Part shown: positions 1-8,716 of the stretch, in pieces
How positions within the stretch are numbered: the first letter of the stretch is position 1
Layout of the letters: every line of letters starts with the position of its first letter
Origin: Pedobacter sp. KBW06
Lineage (GTDB): Bacteria; Bacteroidota; Bacteroidia; Sphingobacteriales; Sphingobacteriaceae
DNA: 64,000 nucleotides
Reading direction: 5' to 3'
Assembly: GCF_003852525.1 (NCBI RefSeq)
Contig: NZ_QAJL01000003.1
Span: 878,972 to 942,971, forward strand
Translations under genes and position numbers: made by a program
The notes under the pieces: generated by a model
Database searches by the model: none
What the model was told of the DNA's origin: nothing
The model's input: the letters and a program-made list of their open reading frames with translations, nothing else

Positions 1-167
1 TCGATGACAGAGGTATCTTCGGTTGATTCGATCTCGATATCGATCGTTCCACCATACACTCCGGAAGAAGGTCTTCCTTTTGCATCTACATCACGGTTTA
101 GGGAATAGGCACAATGAAGTACATCGTACTCCTTGCCCGAAAAGTTTAATCTTGCTTTGAAAGCCAT
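1..167 (-). CDS. tssD: Type VI secretion tube protein TssD (Hcp-like), partial
   Basis: Only the first 55 codons lie in the window; the gene runs off the left edge. The protein starts MAFKARLNFSGKEYDVL and continues with LNRDVDAKGRPSSGVYGG and an IEIESTEDTSV stretch. I recognise this as the N-terminus of the Hcp-like tube protein of the Bacteroidota-specific T6SS (subtype iii). TssD rings stack into the inner tube that is fired out of the cell with effectors attached. The ATG at 165-167 follows an A/T-rich leader. No other T6SS gene is visible, so a full locus to the left or an orphan tssD are both possible. Confidence 0.85.
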   Translation of the reverse strand, partial: MAFKARLNFSGKEYDVLHCAYSLNRDVDAKGRPSSGVYGGTIDIEIESTEDTSVI

Positions 168-532
168 AACTTTTTGTTTTAGGGTTTGTTATTAATTAAC
201 TGTAAATGGAACATCAAAAATTCTGCCATTTTTACGTTAAAATCAATACGATATAAGAAAAAGATAAAAATATCTTTAAAGTACTTTCAGGAAGGGTTGT
301 TTTTAAATTAAAACTAATTTATTCGCCGGAATATTCTCCAGTGTATGAATTACCAAACAAAGCCTTTGAGGGATAAAGTGGTTCCGAAGAATGGAAAAGC
401 AGAAATATTTCCGGTCGTTTTCTTTTTAAGACAGCGGTTTCCGCTATCTGTCTTATTTCCTGTACTGTTAACTGCTCAATGCAGTTTCGATTTCTTTAAG
501 CGGCTTCCCTCTTTCTTGCTATCTTTACCAGC
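168..532. other. Divergent intergenic region with one hairpin
   Basis: This 365-base gap separates tssD (leftward) from the phosphatase gene (rightward). It is A/T-rich. The one clear structure is an inverted repeat at 427-455 with arms TAAGACAG and CTGTCTTA and an inner CGG/CCG pair. It lies upstream of both genes, so it cannot terminate either of them. An open frame at 345-536 runs through the region but has no recognisable protein features, and I do not call it. Confidence 0.4.
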
Positions 533-1102
533 ATGAAGATTACTTTCATCAGGCATTCAAAAGTTGATTTCAAGTGGAAAGCACGCTATCATTCCAGGGA
601 CTTTGATTTGGCTTGCGGGGCCTACGACCATGCACATACCTTAAACTGCGGAAGCTTAAAACTAACCGGGAAAAGCGTATACATCAGTGAGCTGAAAAGA
701 GCAGAAGAAACTGCTCATGCTTTTCTCCATGGAGAAAAAGAACTGTTCAGAACGGCTTTGCTGAATGAAATCCCCTTAAACTCTTTTATGGAGACAAAAA
801 TTAAATTACCAACCTTCATCTGGATGATTGCCGGCCGGCTGCAATGGTATTTTAATTCTTCGAGACAGAAAGAAGTCCGTACCCAATCTAAATTACGGAT
901 CAATCATTTCCTAAACCTCCTGGAAGAGAAAAATGAAGATTGCACCATTATCGGACATGGCTTTTATTTCGCCCAGATGATGAGCGAAATAAAAAAAAGA
1001 AAGGCCTCAGGCAATACGGGAAAAAGGATCCAAAATGAAGAGGTCAGGACCTTTATTTTACATCCCCTTCGGGACGAAGGTACAGACCAATTTCCGCAAT
1101 AG
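533..1102 (+). CDS. Histidine phosphatase family protein
   Basis: The 189-residue protein begins MKITFIRHSKVDF. RHS is the RHG-type motif with the catalytic phospho-histidine of the phosphoglycerate mutase/histidine phosphatase superfamily. SELKRAEETA (about 52-61) matches the usual SxLxRAxxTA motif, NEIPL the acidic motif, and IIGHGFYFAQMM (about 139) holds the second catalytic His. No signal peptide is seen, so it is probably cytoplasmic. The substrate cannot be read from sequence. The last 50 bases overlap the end of the convergent fucosidase gene. Confidence 0.8.
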   Translation: MKITFIRHSKVDFKWKARYHSRDFDLACGAYDHAHTLNCGSLKLTGKSVYISELKRAEETAHAFLHGEKELFRTALLNEIPLNSFMETKIKLPTFIWMIAGRLQWYFNSSRQKEVRTQSKLRINHFLNLLEEKNEDCTIIGHGFYFAQMMSEIKKRKASGNTGKRIQNEEVRTFILHPLRDEGTDQFPQ

Positions 1103-2612
1103 CAGGCTGAAGCCTGGAAGAAAGAATCGTTAACCTCAATTCCTTTGCCGTTACCGAAGGGAAGCGCAGTAAGCGTTTATAGCCTATAGTAGTGCCTTCT
1201 GTTGCTTTTTTCCAGGCATTCCCCTCTTTATATTCCAGTAAAAATTGCTCTACCCTTTGTCCGATCTGTAAATTCTCCTGAAGCAATAACAGGTTAAATT
1301 TCTGATCTTTATCCAGCTTAAACTCCATCACCAGGTTGCCTTCTGTCTTTCCTGTTTTCCAGTAAGAACTGTCTTTTCCATCCAACAAGAGGTTGGTCTT
1401 TTTCGTAGTGCTGCCCTTTAATGTCGCTGATTTCAGCAGGTTATTTTTAAAGGTCTCCAGGAGTTGTTTCCTGAATCCTGTTAACGCATTTACATCACTC
1501 TCATTGATCTTTCCTTTTTTATCCGGTGGAATGTTGAGCAGCAAGACTCCGTTCCTGCCTACTGAGCTGTAATAGATGTCCATCAATTTCTCCGGCGTTT
1601 TCACTTTAGTATCTTCTGCCGGATGGTGGAACCATCCCGGACGGATGGACACATCTATTTCTGCAGGGTACCATACCAGGCTCTTTGCTTTGGCAATTTT
1701 CTCCCTGCTGCCCAGGTCATTCGACATGAGGTCTCGGGGTGCAAAATCGGCGTCCTTTTGAGAGTTTGCCGCGATTGCTTCAGGAATCATCTGATCCCCG
1801 GGAACCACACTCCATTCAGTTTCCCTTCCATATCCGGTTTCTGTACCTACCCATCTTACATCCGGTCCGGAAACTGCAATTGTAGCTGAGGGCTGCAATT
1901 TACGGATCAGGTTATACCAGCGGCTATATTCATAGACCTGCTTTTTTCCGGTTGGCCCTTCTCCGTTCGCGCCATCAAACCAAACTTCATCAATCTGCCC
2001 ATATTGCGTGAGCAGCTCTGTCAGCTGGTTGATGAAATAATCATTGTATTGCATGCTTCCGAAATACGGGGAATTGCGGTCCCATGGAGAAAGGTAAATT
2101 CCAAACCCAATACCAAATGCTTTACAAGCTTCGGCGACTTCCTTTACCACATCCCCTTTTCCGCCTTTCCATGGACTATTTTTAACAGAGTGTGTTGTAA
2201 ATTTACTTGGCCACAGACAAAATCCATCGTGGTGTTTGGCTGTCAGAATGATTTGTTTAAAACCGGCATCTTTACAAACTTTTACCCACTGACGGGCATC
2301 GAGTTCTTCAGGGTTAAATATTTTAGGATCTTCCGTACCATCCCCCCATTCTTTATTGGTAAAGGTGTTGATTCCAAAATGAATGAAAGCAGTCAATTCC
2401 AGTTGTTGCCACCTGAGTTGTCGCGGGGAAGGCGTCACATTTGCTGCTTTTCTCACGATATCCGCTTCTTTATCTGCCGGACTGATTTTAACGTAATTCT
2501 TATCTGTAAATAGCTGCGCCTTTCCTGCTTGGGGTAAGCCAAGAGCGATGGTACAGCCAACAATAAACGTTAAGCGATGGCAGGCTTTGCCTTTTAAAAA
2601 TTTTATTTCCAT
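1053..2612 (-). CDS. Alpha-L-fucosidase, GH29, with C-terminal discoidin-like domain
   Basis: Secreted or periplasmic enzyme that removes alpha-L-fucose from glycans. I choose the ATG at 2612 because it gives a clean signal peptide (MEIKFLKGKACHR, hydrophobic stretch, then QAGKAQ); an upstream ATG at 2681 is possible but unneeded. GH29 hallmarks are HFGINTFTNKEWGDG, AKHHDGFCLWPS (about 126-137) and EVWFDGANGEG, whose Asp near residue 213 is the expected nucleophile. The last 130 residues look like a galactose-binding/F5-8C module. The product is 519 residues, normal for the family. It overlaps the convergent phosphatase gene by 50 bases. Bacteroidota use such enzymes to forage host or plant glycans. 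Confidence 0.9.
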   Translation of the reverse strand: MEIKFLKGKACHRLTFIVGCTIALGLPQAGKAQLFTDKNYVKISPADKEADIVRKAANVTPSPRQLRWQQLELTAFIHFGINTFTNKEWGDGTEDPKIFNPEELDARQWVKVCKDAGFKQIILTAKHHDGFCLWPSKFTTHSVKNSPWKGGKGDVVKEVAEACKAFGIGFGIYLSPWDRNSPYFGSMQYNDYFINQLTELLTQYGQIDEVWFDGANGEGPTGKKQVYEYSRWYNLIRKLQPSATIAVSGPDVRWVGTETGYGRETEWSVVPGDQMIPEAIAANSQKDADFAPRDLMSNDLGSREKIAKAKSLVWYPAEIDVSIRPGWFHHPAEDTKVKTPEKLMDIYYSSVGRNGVLLLNIPPDKKGKINESDVNALTGFRKQLLETFKNNLLKSATLKGSTTKKTNLLLDGKDSSYWKTGKTEGNLVMEFKLDKDQKFNLLLLQENLQIGQRVEQFLLEYKEGNAWKKATEGTTIGYKRLLRFPSVTAKELRLTILSSRLQPAIAEIGLYLRPEGDVK

Positions 2613-2834
2613 GATCTGTCCGGTATTAAGCACCATTAAATAAGCTGAAAGTGCCTTTTTCAAAGAAAGGACGAATTTCATTTATAAAATTGGCCTTAAT
2701 TGCCAAAATGTTAAGCTTTTTTGGCATTTGTCCGCAGATTCGGCCGAATAAAAGGCCTTAAATACGGATCAGGAAATCAGAAGATTTTATTTTTCTAAAT
2801 ATTAAGTACAGTATTTAAGAGACTAAAATTCAGG

Positions 2835-3464
2835 TTAGGATTTCTTCGGTTCTCTTTTGGAAAGCTCAGAACCAAAAACCTTATCCCACAAATCAGAAGT
2901 CACACCATAACCTTTGGTTGCATCATCATAATGGTGTAACATATGGTGTTGTTTTAGTTTTTTCCAGAAAGGAGCTGTAAATTTTGCATGATGTAGCATA
3001 TAATGGGTCATATCATATACAAGATAGCCAAAGATGAATCCGCAAAAGAAACCATCCAGCATACTTACCGGAATAAAGACCCGGAAAAGAAAGTAAAAAG
3101 CGGTAGCCAGAGGAATGCTTGCTGATGGCGGCATCACCAAGCGGTGTGCATCGTTCGGATAATCATGGTGTACGCCATGAAAGATGAAATGAATTCTTTT
3201 TCCCCATTCCGACTTTGGATAAAAGTGAAACACAAAACGATGCATCACATATTCAATTAAAGTCCAGATAAAAAGGCCCAGCAAAATCTGCCCTAGTGCA
3301 CTGAGTGGACTGTTGATCACAAACGATTGCCAGCAAAAATATCCGATCACAGGAATGAATACGATTAAGGGAACAAAATAGGGAACCTTAGACAAGCCCT
3401 CCAATAGTGAACTCTTAAACATTCTAACAGATTCGGATGAATTGGATATGTAGTTCTTTTTCAT
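2835..3464 (-). CDS. Sterol desaturase / fatty acid hydroxylase family membrane protein
   Basis: Membrane di-iron hydroxylase of the FA2H/Scs7 type. The conserved histidine clusters are visible: HRFVFHF, HGVHHDYP, HYMLHH and HHMLHHY, set among several hydrophobic segments. Family members hydroxylate lipids; in sphingolipid-making Bacteroidota alpha-hydroxylation of the N-acyl chain is one plausible role, and carotenoid hydroxylation another. Neither can be chosen from sequence. I prefer the ATG at 3464 (MKKNYISNSS); the longer frame would begin at TTG. The gene stands alone, facing away from the dioxygenase operon. Confidence 0.8.
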   Translation of the reverse strand: MKKNYISNSSESVRMFKSSLLEGLSKVPYFVPLIVFIPVIGYFCWQSFVINSPLSALGQILLGLFIWTLIEYVMHRFVFHFYPKSEWGKRIHFIFHGVHHDYPNDAHRLVMPPSASIPLATAFYFLFRVFIPVSMLDGFFCGFIFGYLVYDMTHYMLHHAKFTAPFWKKLKQHHMLHHYDDATKGYGVTSDLWDKVFGSELSKREPKKS

Positions 3465-3574
3465 TAGGATCAACTTTTGCGAAAGACAAACTTATGCAGG
3501 ATTCGTTAAAAATTAATTCAACAATAATAGTTATGAAATTATCATGACATTCTTAAAGATACAAAAAAGTTATT

Positions 3575-3592
3575 TCTTACGATATGGTAAGA
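3575..3592. promoter_or_regulatory. Operator-like dyad before the dioxygenase operon
   Basis: Perfect inverted repeat TCTTAC (3575-3580), six-base spacer, GTAAGA (3587-3592). It sits about 20-45 bases upstream of the likely -7 box at 3613, where a repressor or a redox-sensing MarR/HxlR-type regulator would overlap the -33 region. Homologous mhq-type operons in other phyla are controlled by such regulators; that this is the operator here is inference. Confidence 0.4.
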
Positions 3593-3612
3593 TTTCGCAG
3601 AAACCTAAGTCG

Positions 3613-3620
3613 TAATTTTG
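3613..3620 (+). promoter_or_regulatory. Putative -7 box of the dioxygenase operon
   Basis: TAATTTTG matches the Bacteroidota -7 consensus TAnnTTTG and lies 23 bases before the ATG at 3643. I do not see a convincing -33 TTG at normal spacing, which would fit a regulated promoter. Confidence 0.45.
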
Positions 3621-3642
3621 TGTTGTAATTAATAATTGAGCT

Positions 3643-4578
3643 ATGAAAAACGAAATTTTAGGTATTCATCACATTACCGCCATCGCAGGAAACGCAAAAA
3701 AGAATTATGATTTTTACACCCGCATATTGGGATTAAGGTTAGTTAAAAAAACAGTTAATTTCGATGACCCTCATACCTACCATTTCTATTATGGAGATGA
3801 ACACGGAACTCCCGGAAGCATTTTAACTTTCTTCCCCTGGGAAGGAATCGGAGCAGGCAGAAGAGGAACCAGACAGGTTACTGAAATTGGCTACAGTGTA
3901 CCTGCAGGAAGCCTTGATTTCTGGCAAAACAGATTAGAAAAGAACAACGTCATCTATAATAAACCTGCCGTAAAATTTGGAGAAAGGTATTTAACCTTCC
4001 TGGATCCTGACGGATTGAAATTCGAATTAACAGAAGCAAAAACTCCGGATAGCAGGGTACAATGGGAAACCAAAGAAGTCAGCAAAGAAAATGCTGTCCA
4101 TGGATTTCACCACATTACCATTACCACGAATAAAATGGAAGCTACAGCAGCTATTTTAACGCATGTATTGGGTTATCGCCTACAGGAAACCGAGGTGAAC
4201 CGATCCCGCTTCATTACTGATACGGTGGAACATGCAGCAATTGTAGATTTAGTAGAGGCTCCTGGAGAAGCCGTCGGACATGTTGCCGGTGGTTCAGTAC
4301 ACCATGTTGCCTTCCGGGTTAAAGACGAGGAGACGTTGATGTATTTCAGGGATAAAATTGTGGACTTGGGTTTAAACATCACCGAAAAAATTGACCGCAA
4401 TTATTTCTATTCTTTATACTTCCGCGAACCCGGAGGCGTACTTTTTGAATTGGCAACAGACAATCCGGGCTTCACTGTTGACGAGTCTTTGGAAGAATTG
4501 GGAACCAACTTGAAATTGCCAGCACAATACGAAAGCAACAGGGTAATGATTGAGGGGATTTTACCAAAATTAGACTAA
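3643..4578 (+). CDS. Ring-cleaving dioxygenase, VOC family (MhqO-like)
   Basis: The 311-residue protein has two vicinal-oxygen-chelate modules: residues about 5-135 starting with GIHHITAIAGN, and 150-290 starting with FHHITITTNK. Metal-binding His/Glu positions (HHIT, FHHIT, VHHVAF, EPGGVLFEL) are present. Family members such as Bacillus MhqO open hydroquinone or catechol rings and protect against quinone electrophiles. It heads a tight run with the esterase (1-base gap), pirin and a small receiver-like gene, the same company seen in known quinone-detoxification operons. The exact aromatic substrate is unknown. Confidence 0.85.
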   Translation: MKNEILGIHHITAIAGNAKKNYDFYTRILGLRLVKKTVNFDDPHTYHFYYGDEHGTPGSILTFFPWEGIGAGRRGTRQVTEIGYSVPAGSLDFWQNRLEKNNVIYNKPAVKFGERYLTFLDPDGLKFELTEAKTPDSRVQWETKEVSKENAVHGFHHITITTNKMEATAAILTHVLGYRLQETEVNRSRFITDTVEHAAIVDLVEAPGEAVGHVAGGSVHHVAFRVKDEETLMYFRDKIVDLGLNITEKIDRNYFYSLYFREPGGVLFELATDNPGFTVDESLEELGTNLKLPAQYESNRVMIEGILPKLD

Positions 4579-4579
4579 C

Positions 4580-5206
4580 ATGTATATACACCAGAAAAAT
4601 ATCATCACGGCCGGAATTCCAATGGAAAGCGCAGATAAAGCCATTGTATTTTTACATGGCCGTGGTGCTTCTGCAGCGGACATCATCCAGTTAAATCAAC
4701 ATTTAAAAGTAACTGATGCCGTTTTATTCGCGCCACAAGCAAGTAACCATAGCTGGTATCCTTATGGCTTTATGGCACCGGAAAATGAAAATCAGCCCGC
4801 ACTGGATTCCGCTTTGGAACTGATCGGTGACCTGGTTGCTGAAATTGTTGCCAATGGCATCCCTTTAAACAAGGTGTTTTTTGCAGGCTTTTCTCAGGGT
4901 GCCTGTCTGACTTTGGAATACATCAGCAGAAACGCAGCCCGGTATGGTGGAGCCATTGCCTTTACCGGCGGCCTGATTGGCGAAACCATTAACCGTTCTA
5001 AGTATACAGGTGATTTTATGCAAACGCCGGTATTCATCAGCACTGGAAACCCTGACCCTCATGTTCCGGTATCCAGAGTAGAAGAAAGCGGGGCAATCCT
5101 GAAAGAAATGAACGCAGAGGTACAGGTAAAGATTTACCCCGGAAGAGTCCATACCATCAGTAACCCGGAGCTGGAGCTGGCCCGGAAAATGGTGTTTCAT
5201 TTATAA
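4580..5206 (+). CDS. Alpha/beta hydrolase, phospholipase/carboxylesterase family (MhqD-like)
   Basis: The 208-residue cytoplasmic esterase starts one base after the dioxygenase stop. Its FLHGRGASAADI segment forms the oxyanion region, the nucleophile elbow is GFSQGACL (Ser near 110), the Asp is in STGNPDPHVPV, and the His is in GRVHTIS near the end. This is the complete catalytic triad of the YtpA/MhqD carboxylesterase group. Coupling to a ring-cleaving dioxygenase suggests it hydrolyses an opened-ring or esterified product. Confidence 0.85.
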   Translation: MYIHQKNIITAGIPMESADKAIVFLHGRGASAADIIQLNQHLKVTDAVLFAPQASNHSWYPYGFMAPENENQPALDSALELIGDLVAEIVANGIPLNKVFFAGFSQGACLTLEYISRNAARYGGAIAFTGGLIGETINRSKYTGDFMQTPVFISTGNPDPHVPVSRVEESGAILKEMNAEVQVKIYPGRVHTISNPELELARKMVFHL

Positions 5207-5227
5207 CAACCTCATCAATATAAAACT

Positions 5228-5944
5228 ATGGCACAGAAGATATTACATAAAGCCAATACCCGCAACATTGCAGATCATGGCTGGTTAAAAAGCTTTCAAA
5301 CCTTTAGCTTTGGAATGAACTATGATCCTGATCGTGTGCAATTCGGCGCGTTAAGGGTGCTGAATGACGACATTGTAGATGGAGGAATGGGGTTTGGAGA
5401 ACATCCGCACGACAATATGGAGATCATTTCCATTTCGCTGGAGGGCTCATTACAACATGAAGACAGCATGAAAAATGTAGCCATTATTGAACCCGGTGAG
5501 ATCCAGGTCATGAGTGCGGGAACAGGAATTTATCACAAGGAGTTCAATAAGAACCCCGATCAGCCTGTAAAGTTCCTTCAGATCTGGCTGTTTCCGAATC
5601 AAAGAAATGTGAGCCCAAGGTATCAGCAAAAGCGCTATGATACGTTGTTAAAACCGAATGAATTTACCCAGATCTTATCTCCGGAAAAAGACCTCAACAG
5701 CGTCTGGATCTATCAGGATGCCTGGTTTCATATCGGAAGATTTGAAGCGGGGGTTAAACTCAGGCATCCCTTAAAAAATAAAGAAAATGGCATTTATGTC
5801 TTCGTGATTAAGGGTTCATTAAAAATAAACGGGCAGGAATTAGAAGAGCGGGATGGCTATGGATTATGGGAAACCGAATCAATTGAAGTAGAAACATCAG
5901 CAGCATCAGAAATTTTGCTGATGGAAGTTCCTATGAATTATTAA
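5228..5944 (+). CDS. Pirin family protein (quercetinase-like bicupin)
   Basis: The 238-residue protein is typical for the short YhhW-type pirins. The N-terminal cupin carries FGEHPHDNMEIISISLEG and EFNKN, giving the His/His/His/Glu metal site; the second cupin starts near residue 150. Some pirins oxidise quercetin and similar flavonoids with Fe or Cu. Its position inside the dioxygenase-esterase run fits a role in aromatic or electrophile handling. No signal peptide. Confidence 0.85.
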   Translation: MAQKILHKANTRNIADHGWLKSFQTFSFGMNYDPDRVQFGALRVLNDDIVDGGMGFGEHPHDNMEIISISLEGSLQHEDSMKNVAIIEPGEIQVMSAGTGIYHKEFNKNPDQPVKFLQIWLFPNQRNVSPRYQQKRYDTLLKPNEFTQILSPEKDLNSVWIYQDAWFHIGRFEAGVKLRHPLKNKENGIYVFVIKGSLKINGQELEERDGYGLWETESIEVETSAASEILLMEVPMNY

Positions 5945-5948
5945 AGCC

Positions 5949-6254
5949 ATGAAAAAAACAGAGATTTTAGTGGTGTGCTGTCATCCGGAGATTTCAGCAA
6001 CCATCATCCGGTTGATTGACAAAGGGGAAGAAATGACGGGAACCGCCGTTTCTTCTCCGGAGGAGGCTATAATTAGCTTTACTTCCAGGGCTTATGACCT
6101 TGTGCTCATTGGCGCAGGCCTGGCACCGGAGACTGAAAAACAGCTGGAGGCTGAGCTGAAAAAGCAAAGTCCGGAGGTTCCAGTTGTTTATCATTTTGGA
6201 GGCGGAAGCGGATTGCTGTATACAGAGATCAAACGGGCATTAAACAAGCGTTAA
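5949..6254 (+). CDS. Degenerate receiver-like small protein
   Basis: The 101-residue protein has the length and strand pattern of a response-regulator receiver (ILVVCCHPE, then YDLVLIGAGL, then VPVVYHF). The acidic pair after strand one is replaced by CCHPE and the phospho-acceptor Asp after strand three by Gly (LIGAGL), so normal phosphorylation is not expected. A GGGSGLL turn follows. It starts 4 bases after pirin and closes the operon. It could be a protein-protein interaction module or a Cys-based sensor because of the adjacent cysteines; both are inference. Confidence 0.65.
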   Translation: MKKTEILVVCCHPEISATIIRLIDKGEEMTGTAVSSPEEAIISFTSRAYDLVLIGAGLAPETEKQLEAELKKQSPEVPVVYHFGGGSGLLYTEIKRALNKR

Positions 6255-6460
6255 CCTTAAGCTGCCTTTCTCTGGTTTTGATTTCATTCCCTGCCTGGAA
6301 ACAAAAAATCAGTTCCGGTCAGTAGAAGCGATAATTAGATTTACGCTTACGGGACACCGGCTGGCCCCCAGGGCTTAAGACGCCGATAAACAGCGAGTAA
6401 TGTTTTTTTATTGTATTATCTTGAGGTTTAGCATCTTTAAATGGCCGATTTTTTGTTATT

Positions 6461-6492
6461 TTGAGTGTTATTAATACACCGGGTTACCTTTA
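6461..6492 (+). promoter_or_regulatory. Putative promoter of the glucokinase-gnd-zwf-pgl operon
   Basis: TTG at 6461-6463, 21-base spacer, then TACCTTTA at 6485-6492, one mismatch from TAnnTTTG. The box ends 12 bases before the ATG at 6505, giving a very short leader. Confidence 0.45.
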
Positions 6493-6504
6493 TACCAATT
6501 CTAC

Positions 6505-7257
6505 ATGCCTGAAGAACAGAAAAACAGCAATATTTTATCCATCGATATCGGTGGAACAAGCATCAAAGCATGTATTTTAGACCCTAAGGGCGAACAGCTT
6601 TCGGAATTCAAAAAGCTTCCTACTCCCAAAAACTCCAGTCCGGAGGAAGTCATCAAATCTATTAAAGAGCTGGTGGCAACATTAGACCTTCCTTTCGAGA
6701 AAATTTCTATTGGCTTTCCCGGTTATGTAAAATGTGGCGTAGTGCAAACTGCACCAAACCTGGCAAAAAACAAATGGACCAATGTGGACCTTGCACAGCA
6801 GATCAGCGATACCTTTGGGAAACCGGTTCGCCTGATCAATGATGCGGATCAGCAGGCCCTTGGAATTGTATCCGGAAAAGGTTTTGAGATTGTCTTTACT
6901 GTGGGAACCGGCTTCGGTACTGCCCTGGTATTTGACGGAGACCTCCTCCCACATTTGGAACTGGCGCATCTTCCGATCACCAAAACCAAAGATTACGATG
7001 ACTATCTCGGCAATAAGGCTTTTGAGAAACAAGGGAAGAAAGAATGGAATGAGCGCCTGGAACGCGTGATTGAAATTTACAAAACCGTATTTAATTACGA
7101 TACCCTATATATCGGTGGTGGCAACTCCAAAGAAATTAATTTCCCCTTAGACCATAACATCAAACTCGTTTCCAATAAAGACGGAATCAAGGGCGGTGCT
7201 AAATTATGGGACCTGGAAGAGAAGTTTCATGTATTCACCACACACCCTAAAAAATAA
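6505..7257 (+). CDS. ROK-family kinase, polyphosphate-glucokinase-like
   Basis: The 250-residue sugar kinase has LSIDIGGTSIKACILD (phosphate-binding loop), GFPGYVKCGVVQTAPNL, LINDADQQALG (catalytic Asp near 113) and VGTGFGTALVFDG. The NDAD and GTGFGTAL motifs and the ending IGGGNSKEI resemble polyphosphate/ATP glucokinase (PPGK) more than the longer NagK/Glk-type ROK proteins, and the CxCGxxGC zinc motif of most ROK enzymes is absent. It would phosphorylate glucose to glucose-6-phosphate, the substrate of the zwf product two genes downstream. The phosphoryl donor (polyphosphate or ATP) is not settled by sequence. Confidence 0.8.
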   Translation: MPEEQKNSNILSIDIGGTSIKACILDPKGEQLSEFKKLPTPKNSSPEEVIKSIKELVATLDLPFEKISIGFPGYVKCGVVQTAPNLAKNKWTNVDLAQQISDTFGKPVRLINDADQQALGIVSGKGFEIVFTVGTGFGTALVFDGDLLPHLELAHLPITKTKDYDDYLGNKAFEKQGKKEWNERLERVIEIYKTVFNYDTLYIGGGNSKEINFPLDHNIKLVSNKDGIKGGAKLWDLEEKFHVFTTHPKK

Positions 7258-7267
7258 ATAGCAGATA

Positions 7268-8680
7268 ATGAACAAGTACACTTTAGGAATGATTGGCCTG
7301 GGCACAATGGGCCGCAATTTATTGCTTAATATGGCCGACAATGGCTACTCAGTAACAGGTTATGATAAGAGTCAGGACATGTTAAAGAAGCTGGAAGAGG
7401 ACGGAAAAGCACATCAATTGAAAGGTTATGCTGTCCTTGAAGATTTCATCCAAAGCCTGGAATTACCAAGAAGAATCGTTCTTTTGGTACCTGCAGGACC
7501 GATTGTAGACAGTGTCATCCAGGAAGTTCTTCCTTTATTGGATAAAGGTGACCTGATCATTGACAGTGGAAACTCCCATTTCACAGATACCACCAGACGC
7601 TCCCTGGAGCTGGCTGATCAGGGGATCCATTTCTTCGGAATGGGTATCTCAGGTGGTGAGGAAGGTGCAAGATTCGGACCCAGCATGATGCCGGGTGGTG
7701 ATAAAGCAGCTTATGAGGCCGTGAAGCCAATTCTTGAAGCAGTTTCTGCAAAAGTAAACGGTGATCCATGTGTGGCTTATATTGGCCCCGGAGCTTCCGG
7801 ACATTTTGTTAAAATGGTGCACAATGGCATTGAATATAGCATGATGCAAATCCTTGCGGAAACTTATGACTTGTTGAAAAACAGCCTGGGTTACAACAAC
7901 GAGCAGATCTATGCGGTATTTGAAAAATGGAACAATGGCCGTTTGAAATCGTTTCTGCTGGAAGTAACCAGAGATATTTTCAAAGTAAAGGATGAAAAAT
8001 CCGGAGGGTACCTGATTGATGTGATCAAAGACCAGGCTAAATCTAAAGGAACCGGAAAATGGACTTCTCAGGTTTCTATGGACCTCCAGTTGCCGATCCC
8101 TACCATCAACGAATCGGTAAGTGCAAGGGACCTATCTAAATTCAAAGATTTAAGGGTAGCACTTGATAAAGCTTTACCCCATCCTTCAGTAAAAATTGAC
8201 AACCCGGAAGAATTTATCGTTCATTTAGAGCAGGCACTTTATTTTGCCATGATCACTTCTTATGCACAGGGTTTACATTTATTAAATCAGGCTTCTATTG
8301 AATATAAATATGAGTTGAACCTACAGGAGATCTCTCAGATCTGGCGTGGAGGATGTATCATCAGGGCGGTATTGCTGGAAGATATTTATCAGGCTTATAA
8401 AAAACAACCCCAACTACCTCACCTTTATTTGGATGAAAGCATTCAGCAACAGTTGAAAGACATCATTCCTGGAACAAGAAATGTGGTGGTTACCGCAATT
8501 AACCATGGTATTGCCGTACCGTGTTTTGCCTCTGCCCTAACCTATTATGATTCATTAAGAACAGCAAATTCACCGTTGAACTTAACGCAGGCACAGCGAG
8601 ACTTTTTTGGCGCACATACTTTTGAACGCACAGACAGCGAAGGAATATTTCACGCAGACTGGAATTCAGACAATTCATAA
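7268..8680 (+). CDS. gnd: 6-phosphogluconate dehydrogenase, decarboxylating
   Basis: The 470-residue, full-length enzyme converts 6-phosphogluconate to ribulose-5-phosphate with CO2 release and NADPH formation. The Rossmann motif GLGTMGRNLLLNMADNG is at the N-terminus. The signature IISGG-type segment (GISGGEEGARFGPSMMPGG), HNGIEYSMMQ with the catalytic Lys just before (VKMVHNG), and KGTGKWTS are all seen. It starts 10 bases after the kinase and is followed closely by zwf. Confidence 0.97.
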   Translation: MNKYTLGMIGLGTMGRNLLLNMADNGYSVTGYDKSQDMLKKLEEDGKAHQLKGYAVLEDFIQSLELPRRIVLLVPAGPIVDSVIQEVLPLLDKGDLIIDSGNSHFTDTTRRSLELADQGIHFFGMGISGGEEGARFGPSMMPGGDKAAYEAVKPILEAVSAKVNGDPCVAYIGPGASGHFVKMVHNGIEYSMMQILAETYDLLKNSLGYNNEQIYAVFEKWNNGRLKSFLLEVTRDIFKVKDEKSGGYLIDVIKDQAKSKGTGKWTSQVSMDLQLPIPTINESVSARDLSKFKDLRVALDKALPHPSVKIDNPEEFIVHLEQALYFAMITSYAQGLHLLNQASIEYKYELNLQEISQIWRGGCIIRAVLLEDIYQAYKKQPQLPHLYLDESIQQQLKDIIPGTRNVVVTAINHGIAVPCFASALTYYDSLRTANSPLNLTQAQRDFFGAHTFERTDSEGIFHADWNSDNS

Positions 8681-8716
8681 ATAACCCCAGTGAACTAAAG
8701 ACACAAATTCACAACA

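Noticed and set aside
345-536. 63-codon open frame before the histidine phosphatase
   Set aside because: No protein-like features and it overlaps the ATG of the real gene by 4 bases; better explained by A/T-rich leader DNA.
4173-4400. Short antisense frames within the dioxygenase operon
   Set aside because: Shadows of strongly conserved genes, no independent evidence.
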